This document shows, piece after piece, positions 42,687-51,670 of a DNA stretch of 64,000 bases. The DNA is from Arthrobacter sp042667405 (GTDB lineage: Bacteria > Actinomycetota > Actinomycetes > Actinomycetales > Micrococcaceae), in NCBI RefSeq assembly GCF_042667405.1, contig NZ_JBHVAL010000015.1, forward strand, positions 53,280 through 117,279. The letters run 5' to 3'. The notes under the pieces were generated by a model. That model did not search any database. It saw nothing but the letters and a program-made list of their open reading frames with translations, and was not told the DNA's origin. The translations under genes were made by a program, and so were the position numbers. The stretch's first letter is position 1; every line of letters begins with the position of its first letter.

Positions 42687-43781
42687 CTATTGGGCATCGG
42701 ACAAGTGCGCGATGGTGGCCCGCGCACGACGTTGGGCTTCGGCCGGAATGTCCTTCACGATCGGTTCCAGGAACGCGAAGCGCCGCAGCCACTGACTTGA
42801 CTGCCTTTCCTTCCGTGCGTTGGCCCGTTGCCACCAGTCCGCGATGTCGCCCCACCCCGGCGCGGCCAACGATCCGCCGACCTGTTGGACGGCCAAGGAT
42901 GCACACAGGTTGGCAAAGCGGAGACGGTCACCCAGCCGCCATCCCGAAAGGCACCCCACAATGAAGGCCGCCCCAAAGCAGTCCCCCGCCCCCGTGGGGT
43001 CAGCGGCCGAAACGGGCAAGGAAGGAACCCATTCTTCCTCCCCGCTTTCCGAGTCCACTGCCACAGCGCCCTGAGGGCCAAGGGTCACCACGGCCACTGG
43101 AACACGGTCAGCCAGGGAGTACAGCGCCGCCCAGGGGTCGGATTTGCCGGTGAACGCCATGGCCTCCGGCGCATTGGGCAAGAAGGCATAGTAATTTTCG
43201 AGCTGGTCCAGCCTGCGCTCGGACCATTTGCCGGTCGGGTCCCATCCCACGACGCCGAAGAGCCGGGTGCCGGCACTCCGGGCCGCCATCATCCACGGTT
43301 CCATCTCCTCTTCCAAGTCAGCAACGGCCGCGAGCGCCCGGGGCGGCTGGCCGATCAGCTCCGAAGAGCTAATCGGGGCTGGGTGGCCGTGAGTGACCAT
43401 GGAACGGTCCTGGTTCACGCACATGGAAACCGTCACGGGTGAGTGCCATCCGGGAACCCGCCGGGACAACGACAGGTCCACGTGTTCCTGTGTTTCGAGG
43501 ATCTGCCAGTTGTAGTCGCCGTAGCCGTCGTCGCCGAACGTGGCAGCAAGGTTGGTCCGCAATCCAAGCCTGGCCGCCGCGATTGCCTGGTTTGCGACTC
43601 CTCCCGGGCAGCTTCCCATCCCTTCACTCCACACCTCGGTACCGGGTTCGGGCGCTTGGGGAAGGCCGGTGAAGATGATGTCCTGGAAGACCGTGCCGGT
43701 CAGGAGAAGATCGCAACCGGCGTCGGCGTCGGACCTCACGGCGGCCAGGGGGTCGAATCGTCGCTGGGGCATAGCGTCCAT
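42687..43781 (-). CDS. PfkB-family carbohydrate kinase
   Basis: The ~364-residue protein has the ribokinase-fold signatures: an N-terminal GSCPGGVANQAIAAARLG and the C-terminal catalytic motif DPTGAGDCFGAAF with the base Asp. The sugar substrate is not evident. It is divergent from a GH4 glycosidase gene, with starts about 47 bases apart, so a shared sugar pathway and shared control are plausible. The start is uncertain between ATG 43781 and ATG 43772; no good ribosome site is seen, and a longer frame to 43817 is less likely. Confidence 0.88.
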   Translation of the reverse strand: MDAMPQRRFDPLAAVRSDADAGCDLLLTGTVFQDIIFTGLPQAPEPGTEVWSEGMGSCPGGVANQAIAAARLGLRTNLAATFGDDGYGDYNWQILETQEHVDLSLSRRVPGWHSPVTVSMCVNQDRSMVTHGHPAPISSSELIGQPPRALAAVADLEEEMEPWMMAARSAGTRLFGVVGWDPTGKWSERRLDQLENYYAFLPNAPEAMAFTGKSDPWAALYSLADRVPVAVVTLGPQGAVAVDSESGEEEWVPSLPVSAADPTGAGDCFGAAFIVGCLSGWRLGDRLRFANLCASLAVQQVGGSLAAPGWGDIADWWQRANARKERQSSQWLRRFAFLEPIVKDIPAEAQRRARATIAHLSDAQ

Positions 43782-43828
43782 GAACGGCACACTACGCCGC
43801 AGCTTGCGGGGCTGCATAGACTCGGAGC

Positions 43829-45202
43829 ATGCGGCTCATGATCGCCGGTGGCGGCGGGTTCCGGGTTCCCCTTGTGTACCGGGCGTTGTGTGAGGGTCCA
43901 TTCGCGGGCCTGGTCAGCGAACTGGTGCTTTTCGACGTCGACGAACAACGGCTCCACGCCATCCAGGCAGTGCTCCGCGCGATGCCTGTAACCTCCGGCT
44001 CCGGTCCCGCCGTCTCGGTGTGTACGGATCTTGGCGAGGCACTCACGGGGACCGACGTCGTGTTCGCGGCCATCCGGCCCGGCGGCACAGCCGGCCGGAT
44101 CGCCGATGAAGGCGTTGCGTTGGCGCTTGGCTTGCTGGGCCAGGAGACCACCGGTGCCGGCGGAATCTCCTACGCCCTGCGATCCATTCCGCGCATGCTG
44201 GAACTCGCCGAGGCCATGCGGCGCCATTGCCCCGACGCATGGCTGATCAACTTCACCAATCCTGCCGGCATGGTGACGGAGGCGTTGGTGCCGGTCCTTG
44301 GGAAGCGGGTCATCGGGATCTGCGATTCCGCCGGAGGACTGGTCCACCGGGCCGCCCGGGCGGCCGGCTATCCGCTGGCCGAAGGAAATCTCGACGGCGT
44401 GGGCTACTACGGGCTGAATCACCTCGGCTGGCTCTACCGGCTGGCGCCCGGTGGCACGGATCTCCTGCCCGGGTTGCTGGCCGACCGCGCCGCCCTCGAG
44501 TCGCTGGAGGAAGGGCGCCTGTTCGGGCAACACCTCCTGGACAGACTTGGGGCCATCCCCAACGAATATCTTTACTACTACTATCAGACCGCGCAGGCCA
44601 CCACGGCGATTCGTGGACAAAGCCAGACCCGTGGAGCGTCCATCCACGCACAGCAGCATTCCCTGTATCCGGAGTTGCTCCGGTCCGATGATGCCTACGC
44701 GCTGTGGGACGCGGCGCGGCGGTCCCGCGAAGAGGGTTACCTCGCGGAGGCCCGCCTTCATGGGGAACAACGCGATGAGGCCGATCTCGCTGGCGGCGGT
44801 TATGAGCGGGTGGCTTTGTCCGTCATGCGGGCCCTCTCCGGGGGCGGCACCGCCCAGCTCATCCTCAACGTGCCCAACGCGCCGGTGCTGGCAGCTCCCG
44901 CCGCCGCTGAGGTGGCCGTGCCCGGGTTGCCGGCGGACGCCGTCGTCGAAGTCCCCTCCCAGGTGACGCCCGACGGCGCGGTGGCGGTTGCGCAGGATCG
45001 CCCGCCCGGGCAGTTCCTCACCTTGATGCAGCACGTCAAGGAAGTGGAGCGGCTCACGATCCGAGCCGTCCGCGAGCGCGATCGCGAAGCCGCAGTCCAG
45101 GCCTTCGCCTCACATCCCTTGGTTGGATCGGAGCTGTTGGGACGGCAACTGCTCGCAGGGTATGAGGAAGCCTTTCCCGCGCTGGCCGGGCTCTGGGAGT
45201 GA
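43829..45202 (+). CDS. GH4 family 6-phospho-beta-glucosidase
   Basis: This 457-residue NAD+- and metal-dependent glycosidase belongs to family GH4. It begins with a Rossmann-type RLMIAGGGGFRVPLV, contains VCTDLGEALTGTDVVFAAIRPGG, the NFTNPAGMVTEAL segment and the metal-ligand Cys in GICDSAGG, followed by GLNHLGW. Family members hydrolyse phosphorylated disaccharides by a redox-assisted mechanism. No sugar PTS permease is present nearby, so phosphorylated substrate would need another supplier, possibly the adjacent PfkB kinase. The ATG is at 43829. Confidence 0.92.
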   Translation: MRLMIAGGGGFRVPLVYRALCEGPFAGLVSELVLFDVDEQRLHAIQAVLRAMPVTSGSGPAVSVCTDLGEALTGTDVVFAAIRPGGTAGRIADEGVALALGLLGQETTGAGGISYALRSIPRMLELAEAMRRHCPDAWLINFTNPAGMVTEALVPVLGKRVIGICDSAGGLVHRAARAAGYPLAEGNLDGVGYYGLNHLGWLYRLAPGGTDLLPGLLADRAALESLEEGRLFGQHLLDRLGAIPNEYLYYYYQTAQATTAIRGQSQTRGASIHAQQHSLYPELLRSDDAYALWDAARRSREEGYLAEARLHGEQRDEADLAGGGYERVALSVMRALSGGGTAQLILNVPNAPVLAAPAAAEVAVPGLPADAVVEVPSQVTPDGAVAVAQDRPPGQFLTLMQHVKEVERLTIRAVRERDREAAVQAFASHPLVGSELLGRQLLAGYEEAFPALAGLWE

Positions 45203-45212
45203 CGCTTCGGCT

Positions 45213-45722
45213 TTACAGCTTGCGGTACATCACATGCAGGCCGACGTAGCCGATCTCAGGGTGGTTGAAGGCCTCGGGGACGGTGGCAAGGATACGGAAC
45301 CCCATCGACTGCCACAGCCAGACGGCCCTGACATTACTCTCCACAACGGCGTTGTATTGCATCGCGTAGAACCCTGCGGCTTTGGCCTCCGCAAGGGAGT
45401 ATGCACAGAGAGCGCGGGCAATACCCTGGCCCGAGTGGTTGGCCGACACCATGTAACCTGCGTTGGCCACATGGCTACCACCGCCACCCTGGTTGGCGTG
45501 GAACTCCCCGGTGCCCAGGATCTTGCCGGACTCCCGGTCCACGGCAACAAAGGTCTGGCCGGGGGCTTCCTTGGTCCATTTGGCCTTGGCCGCTTCCTCG
45601 GGAGTGTCGCGGTCCCAAGTGAAAGTCTCGCCTTCCCGGATCACGGGCTCCAGGATGGACCAGATCCCGGTCCAGTCCTCGGGGTTTGCCTTGCGGATGT
45701 CAAAGGTTTGTTCTTGGCTCAC
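45213..45722 (-). CDS. GNAT-family N-acetyltransferase
   Basis: The ~169-residue protein shows the GNAT fold. A start FDIRKANPEDWTGIW, the acetyl-CoA strand YMVSANHSGQGIARALC, and the C-terminal AVVESNVRAVWLWQSMGF match phosphinothricin/RimJ-like acetyltransferases. The substrate is unknown. GTG 45722 is used because family similarity begins there; the frame extends 25 codons upstream. It converges on the GH4 gene with a ten-base gap and is divergent from mshA. Confidence 0.85.
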   Translation of the reverse strand: MSQEQTFDIRKANPEDWTGIWSILEPVIREGETFTWDRDTPEEAAKAKWTKEAPGQTFVAVDRESGKILGTGEFHANQGGGGSHVANAGYMVSANHSGQGIARALCAYSLAEAKAAGFYAMQYNAVVESNVRAVWLWQSMGFRILATVPEAFNHPEIGYVGLHVMYRKL

Positions 45723-45877
45723 AGGCCACACGCTAGCAGCCTTGCCGAGATGGGGTCTCCAGCTGCGGGTTTTCCACATATGCGGGACTGTCCACATAGC
45801 GGCGCGACTTTCTTGAGGCGTGGATCGGCAGGAGTAGTGTTTTCTGCAGTGAAGTGGTGAGAGTCAGGAGGGTTGCC

Positions 45878-47121
45878 ATGCCGATGGTCCGTCGTGTGGC
45901 GTTCCTGTCACTGCATACCTCCCCCATGGAGCAGCCCGGGGCCGGCGATGCGGGCGGAATGAACGTGTACGTTCGGGCCTTGGCCATGGCTCTCGCGGAA
46001 TCCGGCGTTGAGGTGGAGATCTTCACGCGGGCCACCAAAGCCAGCCAGCCCGCCGTCGAGCATCCCGGCCCTGGCGTCTGCGTCCACAACATTCCCGCCG
46101 GGCCCCGCCGCAAGGTTCCCAAGGAGGAGCTGCCCGAACTGCTGCACCAGATGGTGGTGGAGATAGATAACATCCGGAACCGGCAACTGCATGGCCGTTA
46201 CGACGCCATCCATTCCCACTACTGGGTCTCCGGAGTTGCGGGCTTGGAGCTGTCGGCGTTGTGGGGCGTTCCTCTGGTGCACACCATGCACACCATGGCG
46301 AAGGTGAAGAACCTGGTACTGCAACCGGGCGAACACCCGGAGCCTCGACGCCGGGAGAACGGCGAGCAACGGATTGTCGACGGCGCCGACCGTCTGATCG
46401 CGAATACTCCTGCCGAGGCTGATGAACTTGTGTCCCACTATGGGCAGATCGCGACCGGATCGATGTCGCTCCGCCCGGTGTGGACCTGAACGTCTTCACA
46501 CCCGCTTTCCGCAAGAAATCACGTGCCAGGCTGGACGTGCGGCCGGGCAGCTTCCACATCCTGTTCGCCGGCCGGATCCAGCGGCTCAAGGGTCCCCAGA
46601 TTTTCGTCAAAGCCGCGAGCATCCTGCGGGAGCGGCGACCGGACATTGACCTCGAAATGACAATCCTGGGTGCGCTCAGCGGCGCCAAGGACTTCAACCT
46701 CCAGCACATCATCAGCGATGCCGGAATGGACGACGTCGTCACCCACCGCCCACCGGTGGTAGCGACGGAGCTGGCTGGTTGGTTCCGATCGGCCGACGTA
46801 GTGGTGATGCCTTCTTTCAGCGAGTCCTTTGGCCTGGTCGCCTTGGAAGCACAGGCGTGCGGCACACCGGTGGTTGCCACCAACGTGGGTGGCCTGTCCC
46901 GGGCTATCTCCGATGGCCGCACTGGAATCCTGGTGGACGGACATGACCCCACTGACTGGGCGGATGCCTTGGAGGATCTGTACGACGACGTCCGGACCCG
47001 CGAAGACATGGGCAGGCTTGCTGCCACCCATGCGGAGTCGTTCGGATGGCAGCGCACAGCCGCGATCACCTTGGAGAGCTATCGCGAAGCGGTCGGCGGC
47101 CTGTTGCTTCCCAGGGCTTGA
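45878..47121 (+). pseudogene. mshA: mshA-like D-inositol-3-phosphate glycosyltransferase, frameshifted
   Basis: The N-terminal half (45878-46489) reads HTSPMEQPGAGDAGGMNVYV and EVEIFTRATKA, and continues to DRLIANTPAEADELVSHYG, clear MshA signatures. The C-terminal half is in another frame (VDLNVFTPAF, FAGRIQRLKGPQIF, MPSFSESFGLVALEAQACGTPVVA). The break is at the GGG run 46442-46444. One extra G would restore the expected ADRDRIDVAPPGVDLNVF, so a single base is missing either in the genome or in the read. MshA adds GlcNAc to inositol-3-phosphate in mycothiol synthesis. ATG 45878 has AGGAGGG five bases upstream. Confidence 0.88.
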
Positions 47122-47155
47122 GGTTCCCTGGCGTCGTTCCCCACTGCTGGTAGAT

Positions 47156-47180
47156 TGGCGCGCACAGCGTTTGCGCGCCA
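47156..47180 (+). other. Hairpin in the leader of fhs
   Basis: Perfect nine-base arms (47156-47164 and 47172-47180) with a seven-base loop lie between mshA and fhs, about 45 bases before the fhs start. It could terminate mshA or be part of a regulatory leader; no T run follows and no known riboswitch is recognised. Confidence 0.4.
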
Positions 47181-47224
47181 CAAGCGTCAGCCCTGAAACG
47201 GGAACATCCAGCCGAAGGACAACG

Positions 47225-48913
47225 ATGTCTGAAAACAAGGTCTTGAGTGATCTTGAGATTGCCCATCAAGCCGCCATCCTCCCCATCGAGGAGATCGCGC
47301 GAAGAGCCGGCATCCCTCGTGAGGCCCTGGAGCTGTACGGGCCTTACAAAGCCAAGATCAACACCGGCAAGGTGGTGCTTCCCGAGAATAAGGCACGGGG
47401 GAAAGTGGTCCTGGTCTCTGCCATGTCCCCCACCCCGGCGGGCGAAGGGAAGTCAACCACAACGGTAGGTCTTGCCGATTCATTGGCGCGTGCCGGACAT
47501 AAGGTAATGATCGCCCTCAGGGAGCCTTCACTGGGTCCCATTCTTGGAATGAAGGGCGGGGCCACGGGCGGCGGATACTCCCAGGTCCTGCCAATGGATG
47601 ACATCAATCTGCATTTCACCGGGGACTTTCACGCGATCACCTCTGCGAACAATGCACTTATGGCCTTGGTGGACAACCACATCTTCCAGGGCAATCAGCT
47701 CGGCATAGATCCCCGGCGCATGACGTTCAAACGCGTGCTGGACATGAACGACCGCGCCCTGCGGGAAGTGGTGATCGGCCTCGGCGGCCCAGCCCAGGGC
47801 ATACCCCGCCAGGATGGTTTCGACATCACGGTGGCCTCTGAAATCATGGCCGTGTTCTGCTTGGCCACAGACCTCGATGACCTGCGGACCCGACTGGGCC
47901 GGATCACCTTCGGATACACCTACGACCGCGCACCGGTTACCGTCGCGGATCTGGGCGTCGAGGGTGCGCTCACCATGCTGCTGAAGGACGCCATCAAGCC
48001 AAACCTTGTCCAGACCATCGCCGGGACGCCGGCATTGGTCCACGGCGGCCCGTTCGCGAACATCGCCCATGGATGCAACTCGCTGATCGCGACCCGGACG
48101 GCCATGCAGCTTGCCGATGTCGTGGTCACCGAGGCCGGCTTCGGCGCGGACCTTGGCGCAGAAAAGTACATGGACATCAAGGCGCGCATCGCAGACGTGG
48201 CGCCATCCGCCGTCGTAGTTGTTGCAACCATCCGTGCGCTCAAGATGCAAGGCGGGGTACCTAAGGACCGCCTGAGCGAACCGGACCTGGACGCGATGGC
48301 GGCCGGGGTGGAGAACCTTAGGAGGCATCTGAGGAACGTGGCCAAGTTCGGCATCACGCCGGTTGTCTCCATCAACAAGTTCGCCACCGACACTGCCGGG
48401 GAACTTGAATGGCTCCTGTCCTGGTGTGCCACCGAAGGCGTGGAGGCCGCCGTCGCCGATGTCTGGGGTCGCGGCGGTGGAGGCGACGGCGGCGACGAGC
48501 TCGCAGCCAAGGTGGCGGCCGCATTGGGCGCGGCGTCGGACTTCCACCACCTCTATCCGCTGGAGCTGCCAGTTGAGGACAAGATCCGGACGATTGTGCA
48601 GGAGATCTACGGGGCCGACGGCGTCGAATTTTCCGTACCGGCGTTGCGACGGCTGGCGGAGATCGAGAAGAACGGCTGGTCCGGCATGCCGGTCTGCATG
48701 GCAAAAACGCAGTATTCCTTCACCGACGACGCCTCCAGGCTCGGAGCGCCCAAGGGGTTCAGGGTGCATGTTCGGGACCTGATTCCCAAAACCGGTGCCG
48801 GCTTCATCGTCGCCTTGACCGGGGCTGTTATGACAATGCCCGGGCTCCCGAAAGAACCGGCTGCGATGCGCATGGACGTCGACGCCGAGGGCAACCCCAC
48901 CGGCCTCTTCTGA
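47225..48913 (+). CDS. fhs: Formate-tetrahydrofolate ligase
   Basis: This enzyme makes 10-formyltetrahydrofolate from formate, THF and ATP, supplying one-carbon units for purines. The 562-residue protein has the P-loop PTPAGEGKSTTTVGL, the family signature segment HAITSANNALMALVDNHIFQG, HGGPFANIAHGCNS, and ends MTMPGLPKEPAAMRMDVD, matching full-length Fhs. ATG 47225 is chosen because GAAGGA lies five bases upstream; a longer frame starting inside mshA is a shadow. It is followed by a tandem repeat array before the convergent ino1. Confidence 0.97.
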   Translation: MSENKVLSDLEIAHQAAILPIEEIARRAGIPREALELYGPYKAKINTGKVVLPENKARGKVVLVSAMSPTPAGEGKSTTTVGLADSLARAGHKVMIALREPSLGPILGMKGGATGGGYSQVLPMDDINLHFTGDFHAITSANNALMALVDNHIFQGNQLGIDPRRMTFKRVLDMNDRALREVVIGLGGPAQGIPRQDGFDITVASEIMAVFCLATDLDDLRTRLGRITFGYTYDRAPVTVADLGVEGALTMLLKDAIKPNLVQTIAGTPALVHGGPFANIAHGCNSLIATRTAMQLADVVVTEAGFGADLGAEKYMDIKARIADVAPSAVVVVATIRALKMQGGVPKDRLSEPDLDAMAAGVENLRRHLRNVAKFGITPVVSINKFATDTAGELEWLLSWCATEGVEAAVADVWGRGGGGDGGDELAAKVAAALGAASDFHHLYPLELPVEDKIRTIVQEIYGADGVEFSVPALRRLAEIEKNGWSGMPVCMAKTQYSFTDDASRLGAPKGFRVHVRDLIPKTGAGFIVALTGAVMTMPGLPKEPAAMRMDVDAEGNPTGLF

Positions 48914-48983
48914 CCCTCTCTCACATCCCCCGCCCTTCACCCCAACCCTCCACCACACCCCCGCAGATTATTTGAGAGGGCAG

Positions 48984-49241
48984 GCCCAACCGCGGGCTAC
49001 GTGAAAGAGGGACCGGCCCAACCGCGGGGTACGTGAAAGAGAGCGCCCGGCCCAAACGCGGGGTACCTGAGAGAGCGCCCGGCCCAAACGCGGGGTACCT
49101 GAGAGAGCGCCCGGCCCAAACGCGGGGAACGTGAGAGAGCGACCGGCCCAAGCACGGGGTACCTGAGAGAGCGACCGGCCCAAACGCGGGGAACGTGAGA
49201 GAGGGACGCGCCCAAACGCGGGGAACGTGAGAGAGGGTCCG
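48984..49241. repeat. Eight-unit 32-bp tandem repeat between fhs and ino1
   Basis: Units start at 48984, 49016, 49050, 49082, 49114, 49146, 49178 and 49210. All are 32 bases except the second (34). Each unit is GCCCAA-[A/C/G]-C-[G/A]-CGGG followed by a GTAC/GAAC and GAGAGAG-like section. A partial unit precedes the first. Units 3 and 4 are identical and the others differ at a few positions, so the array expanded recently. The whole 383-base gap 48914-49296 contains only this array and the ino1 terminator; ORFs read through it are repeat artefacts. There are no spacers, so it is not CRISPR. Confidence 0.95.
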
Positions 49242-49248
49242 GAAACGA

Positions 49249-49282
49249 CTGACGCCCCCGCACGAAAGTGCGGGGGCGTCAG
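49249..49282 (-). terminator. Terminator of ino1
   Basis: Perfect 15-base arms (49249-49263 and 49268-49282) with a GAAA tetraloop follow the ino1 stop. On the minus strand the stem is followed by TCGTTT. Confidence 0.85.
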
Positions 49283-49296
49283 GGGTAACGCGGTGT

Positions 49297-50382
49297 TTAG
49301 CGCTCGATGTCGCCGCGGATGAAGGCTTCGACCTTCTCACGGGCGATGTCGTCGTTGAACTGCTCCGGCGGCGACTTCATGAAGTAGCTGGAAGCGGAGA
49401 GCAGCGGGCCACCGATGCCGCGGTCCAGGCCGATCTTGGCGGCACGGATGGCATCGATGATCACGCCGGCGGAGTTCGGGGAGTCCCAGACCTCAAGCTT
49501 GTACTCGAGGGAAACCGGGGCATCGCCGAAGTTGCGGCCCTCGAGGCGGACGAAGGCCCACTTGCGGTCATCGAGCCAGGCAACGTAGTCGGACGGGCCG
49601 ATGTGGACGTCGTCGGCGTGCAGTTCGGCCTCGACGTTGGAGGTGACGGCCTGGGTCTTGGAGATCTTCTTCGACTCCAGACGGTCGCGCTCAAGCATGT
49701 TCTTGAAGTCCATGTTGCCGCCAACGTTCAGCTGGTACGTGCGGTCCAAGGTGACGCCGCGGTCTTCGAACAGCTTGGCCATCACGCGGTGGGTGATGGT
49801 GGCACCGATCTGGCTCTTGATGTCGTCGCCGACAATCGGTACGCCGGCTTCGGTGAACTTGTCGGCCCATTCCTTGGTACCGGCGATGAACACCGGGAGG
49901 GCGTTCACAAAGGCGACACCTGCGTCGATGGCGCACTGGGCGTAGAACTTTGCAGCCTGCTCGGATCCCACCGGCAGGTAGCAGACCATGACGTCGACCT
50001 TGGCTTCGCGGAGGGCGGCAACAACGTCGACTGCTTCCTCGGGAGCCTCAACAATGGTCTCGCGGTAGTACTTGCCCAAACCGTCCAGGGTGTGGCCACG
50101 CTGGACGGTGACGCCCGTCGCGGGGACGTCGGCAATCTTGATGGTGTTGTTTTCGCTGGCGCCGATGGCGTCTGCCAGGTCCAGTCCAACCTTCTTGCTA
50201 TCGACATCGAAAGCAGCAACGAACTGGACGTCGTTGACGTGGTACTGGCCGAACTCGACGTGCATCAGACCCGGGATCGTGGCCTTGGGGTCAGCGTCGC
50301 GGTAATACTGAACACCTTGGACCAGCGATGCGGCGCAGTTACCTACGCCGACAATGGCAACACGAATCGGATGTGAAGACAC
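49297..50382 (-). CDS. ino1: Myo-inositol-1-phosphate synthase
   Basis: The enzyme isomerises glucose-6-phosphate to inositol-1-phosphate with NAD+, feeding mycothiol and phosphatidylinositol in actinobacteria. The 361-residue protein has the NAD-binding VAIVGVGNCAASLVQGVQYY, the conserved GDDIKSQIGATITHR, LNVGGNMDFKNM and SDYVAWLDD motifs. GTG 50382 is the start because AAAGGAG lies four bases upstream; the longer frame is rejected. mshA, which uses its product, lies a few genes away. Confidence 0.96.
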   Translation of the reverse strand: MSSHPIRVAIVGVGNCAASLVQGVQYYRDADPKATIPGLMHVEFGQYHVNDVQFVAAFDVDSKKVGLDLADAIGASENNTIKIADVPATGVTVQRGHTLDGLGKYYRETIVEAPEEAVDVVAALREAKVDVMVCYLPVGSEQAAKFYAQCAIDAGVAFVNALPVFIAGTKEWADKFTEAGVPIVGDDIKSQIGATITHRVMAKLFEDRGVTLDRTYQLNVGGNMDFKNMLERDRLESKKISKTQAVTSNVEAELHADDVHIGPSDYVAWLDDRKWAFVRLEGRNFGDAPVSLEYKLEVWDSPNSAGVIIDAIRAAKIGLDRGIGGPLLSASSYFMKSPPEQFNDDIAREKVEAFIRGDIER

Positions 50383-50495
50383 GGAACTCCTTTGAGAACT
50401 AAAGCTCAGGTGCCAGGCGCAACCCTGACTGAGTCCAGGGCACGGCTGATTGGCACGGCGCCATTCGGCGCACACTTGCATTGTAGCCAACAGGA

Positions 50496-50527
50496 AAGGG
50501 ACCGGCTTTGTTCCCCGCCGGTCCCTT
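50496..50527 (-). terminator. Terminator of the aldo/keto reductase gene
   Basis: Eleven-base perfect arms (50496-50506 and 50517-50527) with a ten-base loop lie just after the aldo/keto reductase stop, with TTCCTGTT following on the minus strand. Confidence 0.7.
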
Positions 50528-50550
50528 CCGTATATGTCTTTCGTGAACGG

Positions 50551-51588
<1,038 letters not shown>

Positions 51589-51613
51589 ACGCACCATCCT
51601 GCCACTGCAGAAA

Positions 51614-51657
51614 CCGGGGCGACGGCGTTGTCCGCCATGTGGGCGCCGTCACCCCGG
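51614..51657 (-). terminator. Terminator of the glgX-treY-treZ operon
   Basis: Fourteen-base arms (51614-51627 and 51644-51657) pair with one mismatch and lie just after the treZ stop. No strong T run follows. Confidence 0.55.
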
Positions 51658-51670
51658 CCTGGTGGTTGCT

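Noticed and set aside
47122..47224. ZTP or THF riboswitch before fhs
   Set aside because: The conserved core sequences of either class are not visible; only a simple hairpin is present.
48984..49241. Possible CRISPR array
   Set aside because: Units are directly adjacent with no unique spacers, and no cas genes are present.
48921..49340. 139-codon minus-strand frame through the 32-bp repeats
   Set aside because: The repetitive protein arises from reading a non-coding tandem repeat, and other frames give similar repeats.
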